Shown here: piece by piece, positions 42,655 to 50,855 of the stretch
Layout of the letters: each line of letters opens with the position of its first letter
How positions within the stretch are numbered: position 1 is the first letter of the stretch
NCBI RefSeq assembly: GCF_002847445.1
Contig: NZ_CP025431.1
Span: forward strand, 186,001-250,000
Reading direction: 5' to 3'
Length of the DNA: 64,000 nucleotides
Source: Paracoccus zhejiangensis
GTDB taxonomy: Bacteria > Pseudomonadota > Alphaproteobacteria > Rhodobacterales > Rhodobacteraceae
Notes under the pieces: generated by a model
Database searches by the model: none
Seen by the model: only the letters and a program-made list of their open reading frames with translations
What the model was told of the DNA's origin: nothing
Position numbers and translations under genes: made by a program

Positions 42655-44243
42655 AGCCCCAGCGCCGCCCCGTCCTTGCGGCTGTCGGACGCGCCGGTCA
42701 GCACCCCAGTTTCCGGGTTGATGCGGATCGCCTGCGCGCCGCCGGTGGGTCCGTCGATGACGCTGATCTTGTGACCCCGCCGCGCTAGCTCCTCGCACAC
42801 CTCGGCCGGCATGGTCGCCTCGACCTGCAGCACGCCGTCGAAGGCAAAGCTGCGCGGTTCCTCCATCGCCGCCTGCAGGTCCAGCCCGCGATCGATGATG
42901 GCTGACAGATAGGCCGCCTGACCTGCCGACTGGTAATGCCCGCCCATGACGCCGAAGGGCATCAGACCGCCATCCGCATCGCGCAGCATCCCCGGAATGA
43001 TCGTGTGCATCGGGCGCTTCCTCGGACCGATGCAGTTCGGATGCCCCGGCTCCAGCCGGAAGGACGCCCCGCGGCTGTGGAACAGCACCCCGGTTTCCGG
43101 GTCCAGCCGGGTCGAGCCGAAGGCGTGGAAGATTGAGTTGATGAACGAGATCGCATTGCCCTCGGCATCCACCACGCAGAGGTAAATCGTGTCCTTGTGC
43201 TCGGGCTCGGACCACAGGACCGGGGGCAGGGCGCGGGCGGGGTCGATGCGGGCGCGCAGGGTGTCGATGACCTCATCCGACAGAAGCAGGTCAACCAGCC
43301 CCACGGAGTGATCCGGGTCGGCGATCAGCGCGTCGCGGTGGTGATAGGCCAGTTTCGTCGCCTCGGCCTGCAGGTGGATGCGGTCGGCCAGCGGCACGTC
43401 CGGCCCTAGGTCGAAACCTTCGAGGATGCGCAGGATCATCAGCGCCGCCAGCCCTTGGCCGTTCGGGCCACATTCCAGCACCTCATGGCCGCGATAGCGG
43501 GCACTGATCGGGTCTTCCCAACGGGCGGCGGTTTCGCCCTCGTGGAAATCCTCGATGCTGTGCAGCCCGCCCAGACCCTGCAGGTGGCGGGTCATGCGTT
43601 CGGCGGTCTCGCCATTGTAGAACCCCGCGGCGCCCTTCTCGGCGATCTCGCGCAGGCGCTCGCCCAGAAGCGGCTGGCGCAGCACATCCCCGGCGCGGGG
43701 CGGCTCGTCCCCCGGCAGGAACACCGCCGCCGCATGGGCATCGCCGCGCAGCACCTCGGCATTGGCGGCGAAATCGCGGGCGACGCGGGCCGAGACCGGG
43801 AACCCCTCTTCGGCATGGCGGATGGCGGGGGCGAAGAGTCGCGTCAGTGGCAGGCTGCCATGGTCGCGGTGCAAGAGGCACCAGGCCGAGATGGCGCCGG
43901 GAATGGTGATCGCGTGAACGCTGGTCTGCTCCAGCCCGGTCACACAGACCTGCGCCAGCGCCTCGGGCGTGGCCGCCGCCGGCGCACGGCCCGAGCCGTT
44001 CAGCGCCCGGACCGGGCCGTCCTTTGGCGCGTAGAGGACGAAGCAATCCCCGCCGATCCCGGTCATATGCGGATCGACCACGCATTGCACCGCCACCGCC
44101 GCCAGCGCCGCATCGACGGCATTGCCACCTTCGGCCAGAACCGCGAGACCCGCAGAGGTCGCCAGCGCATGCGAGGTGGCGATCATGGCGCGGTTGGCAT
44201 AGCTGGGCGGACGGCGGCCCGAGAGAAAGTCGAATTGGGTCAC
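42651..44243 (-). CDS. gamma-glutamyltransferase family protein (YwrD-like)
   Basis: This encodes 530 residues of the Ntn-hydrolase gamma-glutamyltransferase family. The processing site and nucleophile is Thr352 in EHKDTIYLCVVD, followed by AEGNAISFINS. The large subunit begins with EGGNAVDAALAAVAVQCVVDPHMTGIGGDCF. It lacks a signal peptide and the classic TTH after the cleavage site (here DTIY), as in cytoplasmic YwrD-like members. Glutathione or another gamma-glutamyl or acyl-amide may be the substrate. A FadR-type box lies upstream at 44327. Confidence 0.85.
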   Translation of the reverse strand: MTQFDFLSGRRPPSYANRAMIATSHALATSAGLAVLAEGGNAVDAALAAVAVQCVVDPHMTGIGGDCFVLYAPKDGPVRALNGSGRAPAAATPEALAQVCVTGLEQTSVHAITIPGAISAWCLLHRDHGSLPLTRLFAPAIRHAEEGFPVSARVARDFAANAEVLRGDAHAAAVFLPGDEPPRAGDVLRQPLLGERLREIAEKGAAGFYNGETAERMTRHLQGLGGLHSIEDFHEGETAARWEDPISARYRGHEVLECGPNGQGLAALMILRILEGFDLGPDVPLADRIHLQAEATKLAYHHRDALIADPDHSVGLVDLLLSDEVIDTLRARIDPARALPPVLWSEPEHKDTIYLCVVDAEGNAISFINSIFHAFGSTRLDPETGVLFHSRGASFRLEPGHPNCIGPRKRPMHTIIPGMLRDADGGLMPFGVMGGHYQSAGQAAYLSAIIDRGLDLQAAMEEPRSFAFDGVLQVEATMPAEVCEELARRGHKISVIDGPTGGAQAIRINPETGVLTGASDSRKDGAALGL

Positions 44244-44326
44244 GGCAGCGCCTTGATCAGGAAGGGGGAAATCGGACCGACCATGCCCCTTGGCGTCGCC
44301 CGGTGCAACTGTCTAGGCCGGGTAAG

Positions 44327-44337
44327 TGGTCTGACCA
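44327..44337. promoter_or_regulatory. TGGT-CTG-ACCA, FadR-subfamily GntR-type box
   Basis: This perfect inverted repeat matches the general TGGTnnnACCA pattern of FadR-type GntR regulators. It lies 83 bases upstream of the gamma-glutamyltransferase start and 4 after the stop of the gene before it. No cognate regulator can be assigned. Confidence 0.35.
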
Positions 44338-44341
44338 GTCC

Positions 44342-46786
44342 TCACTCACCCCGCGTGGCAATGGGGAGGTCCATTTCCATCCCAGACATCCGCCGATAGG
44401 TCAGGACGATCTGACGCGAGAGCCAGGAGTAAAGATGCATCAGGATGACACCGGCGATGAGCGAGGCGATCAGCGCCACCCAAGGTTTCTCCACGCCGTA
44501 GATCTTGTGTACGACGGATATCATCACCTGATGGTTGAGATAGATGAACAGCGATGCGGCAGCAATTTCGGCCACCACGACCTTCACCGGTCCAGGCACC
44601 GGGATTGATGGCACGAACAGCACAAGCGCACAGCCACCGGCGACGTAATAGGCGGCCGAGGTAAAGCCCCAGTTGAGCAGCACGACCACGATCGCCGCAG
44701 CCATCGCAATCAGCTTGGTTACCGGTCCTTTTGCACCTGCAACGACGATGCCCAGGGCGAAGGCGAAAGAATAGTGCCAAGGCGTGCGATGGTAATTGTA
44801 GTCGTCATTGTAGAGGCTATCTATCCCTCGCCCAAGGGCCATCGCAGCGATAAGCAAAACCACGGCACTGGTCATCGGTCGCGCCTTGAATGCCTGTCGC
44901 ACGGATGGAATGGAGAAGAAAAGCGCCGCCAATACCAGTAATTGCAGGTAGAATTCGGCAAAGTAGAGCAAGAACCCCTTGAGGTGATGGGGATCGAGAT
45001 AGTTGGAGATCAGCAATAGTGGCATGATCTCGAACCTATGTGTTGCCACCTGGAGAAACGCCACCATCAGGAAGGTGGGTATCGCCACCGATCGGATCGT
45101 GCCCCAGATCGTGCTGACGCTGCCGGTTCGGATGATCTCGGGCAGCTGGAAACGGGCGACCGAGTACCCGGCCAGCAGGATCAGGAAATAGGCTGCGCCC
45201 CAGTTCGGGCTGTAGACGAAGGCATCGGTGTGCAGGGCAACGATGCAGGTCATGAAGAAGGCGCGGGTCAGGGTCGGCGTTTCCAGCCGCCGCCAGCTGG
45301 TCTTCTCGATCTGTCCAAGACGCTGCTGCAGCTGGGTCACGCTGAGGCTTTCCCACTTGTCCGGCAAGGGCCCGAAACGCTGTTCGAAGGCCAGGGTGAA
45401 CTGGATGTAGTGCAGGGAATCGCCGCCGAGGGATTCGAAGGTATCGCCAGGCTTCACCACCTGCCCGGGGAATTCGTGCTGGAACAGGGCGAGCACGTCG
45501 CCGATCTCGTCCCCTGACTCATCGACCCGGGCGGTTTCAGCGGGCTGATGCGCAAGGAACTGTTCGGCCAGCAGCTTGCGCTGCACCTTGCCGGTGCCGG
45601 TCACGGGGATGTCGTCGACCGCGACGACATGCAGCGCGCTACCGGCCACCACACCCATCCCCTGCAGCGCGGAGACCGCAATCTCCTTCACCTTCGCGGT
45701 TCCCGTCGCATCGCCCTCGACCGCAACCAGAATCCCGTCGCCCCGCTGCGCATCGGGGACCTTGGCAACCGCGATTTTCGTTCCGGGCAGCGTGCCGGAC
45801 CGGATGCGTTCTTCCAGCTGGTCCGGCGAGACCTTCACGCCGCCGCAATTGATCAGATCGTCGGCCCGGCCATCGAAGAACAGGTGGCCGTCCTGAAGCC
45901 GCCCCAGATCATTGGTCTGCAGCCAGCCCTCGGCATCCTGAAGGTCATGCAACCCCTCGGCATCGATGCGCGAGCGGGCGACATGGGGGCCACGGATACG
46001 GATGCGATTGTCGGGGCCGAGGGCGATCTCGCTCTGCCCATTGGTCCGACCCACCGAGTGCAACAGCCCCTCGGGCGCGCCCGAGACCGTCAGGAAGGTG
46101 CTGCGCGAGGCCTCGGTCAAGCCGTAATGCTGGACGATCCGGGCATTGGGGAACATCTTGCGGATGCGCAGCTTTTCATCCGCGGTCATGTGCTGCGAGC
46201 CGATTTCCATCCAGCGCAGCTTCTTGCCGGCCTCGCCGATCAGGCCGGGCGCGTCCAGAAGGATGCGCAGCAGCGTGGGCACCGCCGACAGCGCGTTGAC
46301 CTGGCCCGCCGTCAGCATCCGCGCCAGTTCCATCGGGTCGAAGCCGCGCGGCGGCAGGTAGGCGTGGCCACCGACGGCGCTGATCGCCCGGTAGCGCCCC
46401 ATGCCGAAACTGAAGGTCGCCGGCACCCCGACATATTCGCGGATCTCGGCGGTCATCTGCATCACTTCGATGATCCGCCCGGCGGCGTCGGCGAGGTTCT
46501 GATAGCTCAGCAGGATCCCCTTGGGCAGCCCTTCGGTCCCCGAGGTATAGCTGACCTGCGCGGGCAGATCGTCATGGATCAGCGCATGGTGCGCCGTATA
46601 CCAGCCCGATTGCTCGACCGGCACGATGCAGCGATCGATGACGATGCCGGACAGAGTTTGCGCCTGCGCCTCGTCATTGACCATCACCAGCGGACGGCGC
46701 GCCTCGTTCAGGGCAAAGACCTTCTCGATGAAATCGATCGAGTTCTTGCGGACCACCGCGGTGGCTTCGAGCTTCTGGAAATCCAT
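44342..46786 (-). CDS. three-domain fusion: adenylation enzyme, acyl carrier domain, membrane acyltransferase-3
   Basis: This encodes 814 residues. Residues 1-410 form an ANL adenylation domain with YTSGTEGLPKG (80-90), HYGLTEASR (220-228), DGRADDLINCGGVKVS and the C-terminal PVTGTGKVQRK (Lys400). Its N-terminal half is about 80 residues shorter than usual before the first motif. Residues 425-490 are a carrier domain with the pantetheine site LGGDSLHY (Ser457). Residues 505-800 hold about ten helices of an acyltransferase-3-like domain with the family's early Arg and His (Arg508, His519). The protein could activate an acid, load it on itself, and pass it across or onto a membrane-linked acceptor. 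Substrates are unknown. Confidence 0.78.
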   Translation of the reverse strand: MDFQKLEATAVVRKNSIDFIEKVFALNEARRPLVMVNDEAQAQTLSGIVIDRCIVPVEQSGWYTAHHALIHDDLPAQVSYTSGTEGLPKGILLSYQNLADAAGRIIEVMQMTAEIREYVGVPATFSFGMGRYRAISAVGGHAYLPPRGFDPMELARMLTAGQVNALSAVPTLLRILLDAPGLIGEAGKKLRWMEIGSQHMTADEKLRIRKMFPNARIVQHYGLTEASRSTFLTVSGAPEGLLHSVGRTNGQSEIALGPDNRIRIRGPHVARSRIDAEGLHDLQDAEGWLQTNDLGRLQDGHLFFDGRADDLINCGGVKVSPDQLEERIRSGTLPGTKIAVAKVPDAQRGDGILVAVEGDATGTAKVKEIAVSALQGMGVVAGSALHVVAVDDIPVTGTGKVQRKLLAEQFLAHQPAETARVDESGDEIGDVLALFQHEFPGQVVKPGDTFESLGGDSLHYIQFTLAFEQRFGPLPDKWESLSVTQLQQRLGQIEKTSWRRLETPTLTRAFFMTCIVALHTDAFVYSPNWGAAYFLILLAGYSVARFQLPEIIRTGSVSTIWGTIRSVAIPTFLMVAFLQVATHRFEIMPLLLISNYLDPHHLKGFLLYFAEFYLQLLVLAALFFSIPSVRQAFKARPMTSAVVLLIAAMALGRGIDSLYNDDYNYHRTPWHYSFAFALGIVVAGAKGPVTKLIAMAAAIVVVLLNWGFTSAAYYVAGGCALVLFVPSIPVPGPVKVVVAEIAAASLFIYLNHQVMISVVHKIYGVEKPWVALIASLIAGVILMHLYSWLSRQIVLTYRRMSGMEMDLPIATRGE

Positions 46787-47331
46787 TTGTCTCTGGTCTC
46801 TCGTTACATGATACCTTGCCGGCAGCCGGCATATGCACGGGCCACCATCCGTTCATTCCTCGGCTTTGGCGGGGCGATTCCGGGCATGGGCCGGTTCCGG
46901 AACGGGGCCGGTATGGTCCTTGATCGAACAACGGCGAAATTCAGGCTTGCGCGCGCTGCCCCCACAGGGGGCAGGCGAGAGGGACCCGCGATGGAAAACG
47001 GCAGCGACGGCTTCAACACCCCTGCACCCCCAAGATCCCCCATGCCGCGAACGGCATTCGGCTGAGAACCGGAAAACACGCACATGATACCATACAGGCC
47101 AGCCTGGAAACCTGGCGACTCGCCTATCAGCAAAGATTTAAATATCGCAAGCAATTTGACCGCACCGGATCGGAGAGTTGCCCTTTTCGACAACTGCCAG
47201 AGATTGCGGTGCGGCGTGAAAGGTCGCCAAATGCGGCAGGCTCGGCGCTGAGCCAGAGGCTATCAGAGCTGTGCTGCAACGGGAGGGTCCGGCTGCGACA
47301 AATTGCCCGCGTGGGTTGCGGCTGCGCTTCG
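46787..47331. other. gene-free stretch with a strong hairpin and a repeated 10-mer
   Basis: I find no convincing gene here; the open frames lack ribosome sites and the codon bias of their neighbours. It holds TGCCCCC-ACA-GGGGGCA (46957-46973), a perfect 7-bp stem, and the direct repeat ACATGATACC at 46806-46815 and 47082-47091. It also separates the divergent fusion gene and the porin gene, so regulatory sites are expected. Confidence 0.5.
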
Positions 47332-47360
47332 TTGACCCGTTAAGCGGTCAAGAATATCGT
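47332..47360 (+). promoter_or_regulatory. putative promoter of the porin gene with an overlapping inverted repeat
   Basis: TTGACC (47332-47337), a 17-base spacer and TATCGT (47355-47360) make a plausible promoter 39 bases before the chosen ATG. TTGACC-N8-GGTCAA (47332-47351) is an inverted repeat over the -35 box and could bind a repressor. Confidence 0.45.
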
Positions 47361-47398
47361 TAATGACAGCTTGCATTCACCTCTCAACGAGGCCGCAG

Positions 47399-48697
47399 AT
47401 GCGCAATCGCGCTGTCTTTCACGCCATATCCGGTCATCGCGCGCAACACCGCCGGAACCAGCGTGCGGCGGGGACAGGCCGGTCCTGGTCTTTTCCGCTT
47501 CTTGCGCTCGCCCTCGCGTCCTTTCCCGCCCATGCGCAGGACGCCCCGCGAACCACGTTGACCAACGACTGGTGGGGGCAGGGCGCGGCCATGCGACAGG
47601 CTGGCGTCGATATGCAGTTGGAATGGCGGCAATATGTTCAGGGCATGACCAAGGGGTCGGGCGATGTCGATCCGGCCTATGGCAGCCAGTTCTCGCTGAA
47701 AACCAATCTCGACCTGTCAAAGTTGGGGTTCTGGGACGGGTTCAGCCTCAGCGTGCAGGCGCTGGCGAAGACGGGCTATGGCCTCAACAATACCGGGGGA
47801 ATGCTGCTGCCGGTGAATGCCGGCCTGTTCTTTCCCGGCCGGCATGGCGCCGACCGCTATGACCTGGCCTCGCTGTTCGTGACCCAGCAGTTCAGCGACA
47901 CGGTCAGCGCCAGTTTCGGCAAGTTCTACACCGTCGAGATGGCGCGCGGCACGCCGATCCGTGGCGGCGTGGGCTCGGACGCCTTCTGGCATCTGCAACT
48001 GACCGCGCCGCTCAGCGGGCTGATCCCGCCGCAGATCAATGGCGCGGTGGTCTCGGTCGCGACGCAGCCGGTCAGCTATACGCTGATGGTCTTCGACCCC
48101 AAGGACGCGACCAACAGGCCGCTGTTCGAGGATCTGTTCGACAGCGGCGTGAACGTCGTCGGCACCGCGACCTATGCTACCAAACTGGGTGGCCATAACG
48201 GCTTCTACAGCCTGACCGGCATGTACAGCACCAAGGAGGGCGCGGATTTCAGCCAGTTGGTCGTGCCGCCGGGCACCGAGATCGGCACCCGCGACGGCTC
48301 CTGGCTTCTGGGCGCCAGCTTCCAGCAATACCTGCACCAAGACCCGGCCAACCCGGCGCGCGGCTGGGGCGTGTTCGGCGAGTTCAACGTGACCGACGGC
48401 AACCCGAACCCGATGGACTGGTCGGCCAGCCTCGGCGTGGCCGGCAATGACATGATCCCCGGCCGGCCCGATGACAGTTTCGGTCTGGGCGTCTTCCATG
48501 TCGCCACCAGCGATGCGCTGAAGGACGAGCTGGCACCTTATTTCGAACTCGAGGACGAGACCGGCGTCGAGATGTTCTATACCGCCGCCATCCGGCCGTG
48601 GTTCCATGTCACGCTGGACCTGCAATATATCGATCCGGCACCCGGGATCGCCAAGGACGGGGTCTTCGTCGGCCTCGGCAGCAGCCTGCGCTTCTGA
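47399..48697 (+). CDS. carbohydrate porin, OprB family
   Basis: This encodes about 432 residues. A long basic N-terminus leads to a signal peptide core (FPLLALALASFPAHA) with cleavage before QDAP. The mature start TLTNDWWGQGAAMRQAGVDM and the later GLFFPGRHGADRYDLASLFV and YFELEDETGVEMFY match OprB-like porins. The protein ends in SSLRF, the terminal Phe of outer-membrane barrels. OprB porins admit sugars and other small polar solutes. The start at 47399 is uncertain because no strong ribosome site is visible; an ATG at 47363 is also in frame. Confidence 0.85.
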   Translation: MRNRAVFHAISGHRAQHRRNQRAAGTGRSWSFPLLALALASFPAHAQDAPRTTLTNDWWGQGAAMRQAGVDMQLEWRQYVQGMTKGSGDVDPAYGSQFSLKTNLDLSKLGFWDGFSLSVQALAKTGYGLNNTGGMLLPVNAGLFFPGRHGADRYDLASLFVTQQFSDTVSASFGKFYTVEMARGTPIRGGVGSDAFWHLQLTAPLSGLIPPQINGAVVSVATQPVSYTLMVFDPKDATNRPLFEDLFDSGVNVVGTATYATKLGGHNGFYSLTGMYSTKEGADFSQLVVPPGTEIGTRDGSWLLGASFQQYLHQDPANPARGWGVFGEFNVTDGNPNPMDWSASLGVAGNDMIPGRPDDSFGLGVFHVATSDALKDELAPYFELEDETGVEMFYTAAIRPWFHVTLDLQYIDPAPGIAKDGVFVGLGSSLRF

Positions 48698-48961
48698 TCC
48701 CTGCAGCAAGGGCGCTGCATCCTGCCCGCACATCGAGGCTCAGCCGACCCGGCCGTAGCACTGCGATTGACGCGGGCCACGGCTTTGCGCGTTCTGGACA
48801 AGGCCGATAAGCCCGATAAACTGGCGCTATGACCGAACGGCCCGGCAGGCTGACTGACGGCGCGGGCAATGTTCACCTGATCCGGTGAGGGCCATTGGCC
48901 TGACCGGGGCCGAGACGCGGAAACTGCCGGGCGGCAGCCGCACAGACCGACAGGAGAGACC

Positions 48962-49999
48962 ATGGCGCCACAGCCGCAACCCGTCACCTTCTCGCTGACC
49001 CGTTCGGCGATCTTCCTTGTTGTCACCCTGAATGACGGAGAGGCGGCCACGCGCGAGGTGCAGGGGCTTCTGGCAGATGTCTCGGGTCTGGTGCGCGCCA
49101 CCGGCTTTCGCCGCCCCGATGCGGCGCTGTCCTGCGTCGTGGGCATCGGCGCCGGGGCATGGGAGCGGCTTTATCCCGGTCCGCGCCCGCGCGAGCTTGC
49201 CCCCTTCACCGCCATCGAGGGCGTTCATACCGCGCCCTCGACGCCCGGCGATATCCTGTTCCACATCCGCGGCATGGAGGTGGACATGTGTTTCGAGCTG
49301 GAAAGCAACATCCTCGCACGTCTGGCCGGTCATGTGACCGTGGTGGACGAGACGCCGGGCTTCAAGTTCTTCGACAACCGCGACCTGCTGGGCTTTGTCG
49401 ATGGCACCGAGAACCCGGACGGGCAAGACCGCGTCGAGGCCGTGGTGATCGGCGACGAGGATCCCGATTTCACCGGCGGCAGCTATGTCATCACCCAGAA
49501 ATACCTGCATGACCTGGCGAAATGGAACGCCATCCCGGTCGAGCAGCAGGAGCGCATCATCGGCCGCAAGAAGCTGTCGGATGTCGAGTTGCTGGATGCC
49601 GAGAAGCCCAGCTATGCCCATAACGTGCTGAACGTGATCGAGGACGAGGACGGCAACCAGCTGGATATCCTGCGCGACAACATGCCCTTCGGGCGCCCCG
49701 CGTCGGGCGAGTTCGGCACCTATTTCATCGGCTATGCCCGCAGCCCCAGCCGCACCATCCGGATGCTGGAAAACATGTTCATCGGCCTGCCCGCCGGGAA
49801 CTACGACCGAATCCTCGATGTCAGCGACGCCGTCACCGGCACGCTGTTCTTTGTCCCGACCGTGGACATGCTGGATGACACCGGCACCGCGCCAGAACCC
49901 ACCGCCGCACCTACCGCCGAACCCGCTGCCGCCCCAGCCAAGGCGGACAAGGCCGCACCCGCCGCCTCGCTGGGGATCGGCTCGCTGAAAGGAGACTGA
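48962..49999 (+). CDS. dye-decolorizing peroxidase with an encapsulin-loading C-terminal tag
   Basis: This encodes 345 residues. The DyP motif GFVDGTENPDG (144-154) supplies the catalytic Asp147. The proximal heme ligand is His220 (KPSYAH), and Arg245 is in NMPFGRP. After the fold ends near residue 308 comes a Pro/Ala linker, then SLGIGSLKGD. That tail matches the known cargo-loading peptide (LxIGSLKG type) that directs DyP into encapsulin shells. The shell gene follows after one base. No signal peptide is present, so it acts in the cytoplasm. The start follows GGAGAGACC. The preceding 264-base gap shows no other gene. Confidence 0.95.
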   Translation: MAPQPQPVTFSLTRSAIFLVVTLNDGEAATREVQGLLADVSGLVRATGFRRPDAALSCVVGIGAGAWERLYPGPRPRELAPFTAIEGVHTAPSTPGDILFHIRGMEVDMCFELESNILARLAGHVTVVDETPGFKFFDNRDLLGFVDGTENPDGQDRVEAVVIGDEDPDFTGGSYVITQKYLHDLAKWNAIPVEQQERIIGRKKLSDVELLDAEKPSYAHNVLNVIEDEDGNQLDILRDNMPFGRPASGEFGTYFIGYARSPSRTIRMLENMFIGLPAGNYDRILDVSDAVTGTLFFVPTVDMLDDTGTAPEPTAAPTAEPAAAPAKADKAAPAASLGIGSLKGD

Positions 50000-50000
50000 C

Positions 50001-50798
50001 ATGGACAACCTGCACCGCCCCCTTGCCCCCATCAGCGCCGCCGCATGGGAGGATATCGAAGAGGAAGGCCGCCGCACGCTCCGCCGCTACCTGGGCGCGC
50101 GGCGGGTGGTCGATCTGGTCGGGCCCGAGGGCTACGACCATTCCTCGGTCAACCTGGGTCACATCCAGTCGATCAAGAGCGGCTTTGACGGCGTCGCCAT
50201 GGCGCAGCGCGCCGTCCTGCCGCTGGTCGAGTTCAAGGTGCCCTTCACCCTGAACCGGGGCGAGATCGACAATGTTGCCCGTGGCGCTCAGGATTCCGAC
50301 TGGCAGCCGGTGAAGGATGCGGCGCTGAAACTGGCCACCGCCGAGAACCTGATGGTCTTCGAAGGGCTGAAATCGGCGGGCATCGAGGGGATGCGGCCCT
50401 TGTCCTCGAACAAGCCGGTGCCGATGCCCGAAGACGACGACGATATCCCCGAAGCCGTCGCCCGCGCGGTGGACACGCTGCGCGAAGTCGGCGTTCAGGG
50501 CCCCTATGCGCTGATCCTCGGCGACGACGTCTTCACCCGGATCACCGGCGGCTCCGACGAGGGCTATCCGGTGATGAAGCATATCCGCTCGCTTCTGGAT
50601 CGCGACGTGATCTGGTGCCCGGGCCTGACCGGCGGCATCGCCCTGACCCTGCGCGGCGGCGACTTCCAACTGCATCTGGGGCTGGACACCGCCATCGGCT
50701 ATGACAGCCACAGCGCGGATGAGGTGGTGCTTTACCTGCTGGAAACCGCCGCCTTCAAGCTGCAGACGACCGAGGCGCTGGTCTCGCTGCCCTCCTAG
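50001..50798 (+). CDS. encapsulin shell protein (family 1, linocin-like)
   Basis: This encodes 265 residues with an HK97-type fold. The start MDNLHRPLAPISAAAWEDIE, RRTLRRYLGARRVVDLVGPEG, FKVPFTLNRGEIDNVARGAQD and the C-terminal LHLGLDTAIGYDSHSADEV are family 1 encapsulin hallmarks. About 60 or more copies self-assemble into a hollow protein shell. The gene begins one base after the tagged peroxidase and overlaps its ribosome site (AAAGGAGAC), so both are made together. The result is a DyP nanocompartment implicated in oxidative-stress defence in other bacteria. Confidence 0.96.
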   Translation: MDNLHRPLAPISAAAWEDIEEEGRRTLRRYLGARRVVDLVGPEGYDHSSVNLGHIQSIKSGFDGVAMAQRAVLPLVEFKVPFTLNRGEIDNVARGAQDSDWQPVKDAALKLATAENLMVFEGLKSAGIEGMRPLSSNKPVPMPEDDDDIPEAVARAVDTLREVGVQGPYALILGDDVFTRITGGSDEGYPVMKHIRSLLDRDVIWCPGLTGGIALTLRGGDFQLHLGLDTAIGYDSHSADEVVLYLLETAAFKLQTTEALVSLPS

Positions 50799-50810
50799 GG
50801 ATAGGGCAAT

Positions 50811-50838
50811 TCCCCTGCCGCCCGACGGCGGCAGGGGA
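50811..50838. terminator. strong bidirectional hairpin between encapsulin and RTX genes
   Basis: TCCCCTGCCGCC-CGAC-GGCGGCAGGGGA is a perfect 12-bp stem with a 4-base loop, 12 bases after the encapsulin stop and 17 after the RTX stop. It is the most stable hairpin I saw in the window. Confidence 0.75.
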
Positions 50839-50855
50839 TGATCCAGGCCACCGGG

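Noticed and set aside
41461..43215. Large N-terminal extension of the MFS transporter frame (to 994 codons)
   Set aside because: It runs antisense through the MaoC and TetR genes; a start with a ribosome site at 41460 gives a normal-sized MFS protein.
46804..47193. 129-codon leftward frame in the gene-free region
   Set aside because: Its codons (AAA, ATA, TTT, TTG, CGA) do not fit local bias, it has no ribosome site, and the product is unrecognisable.
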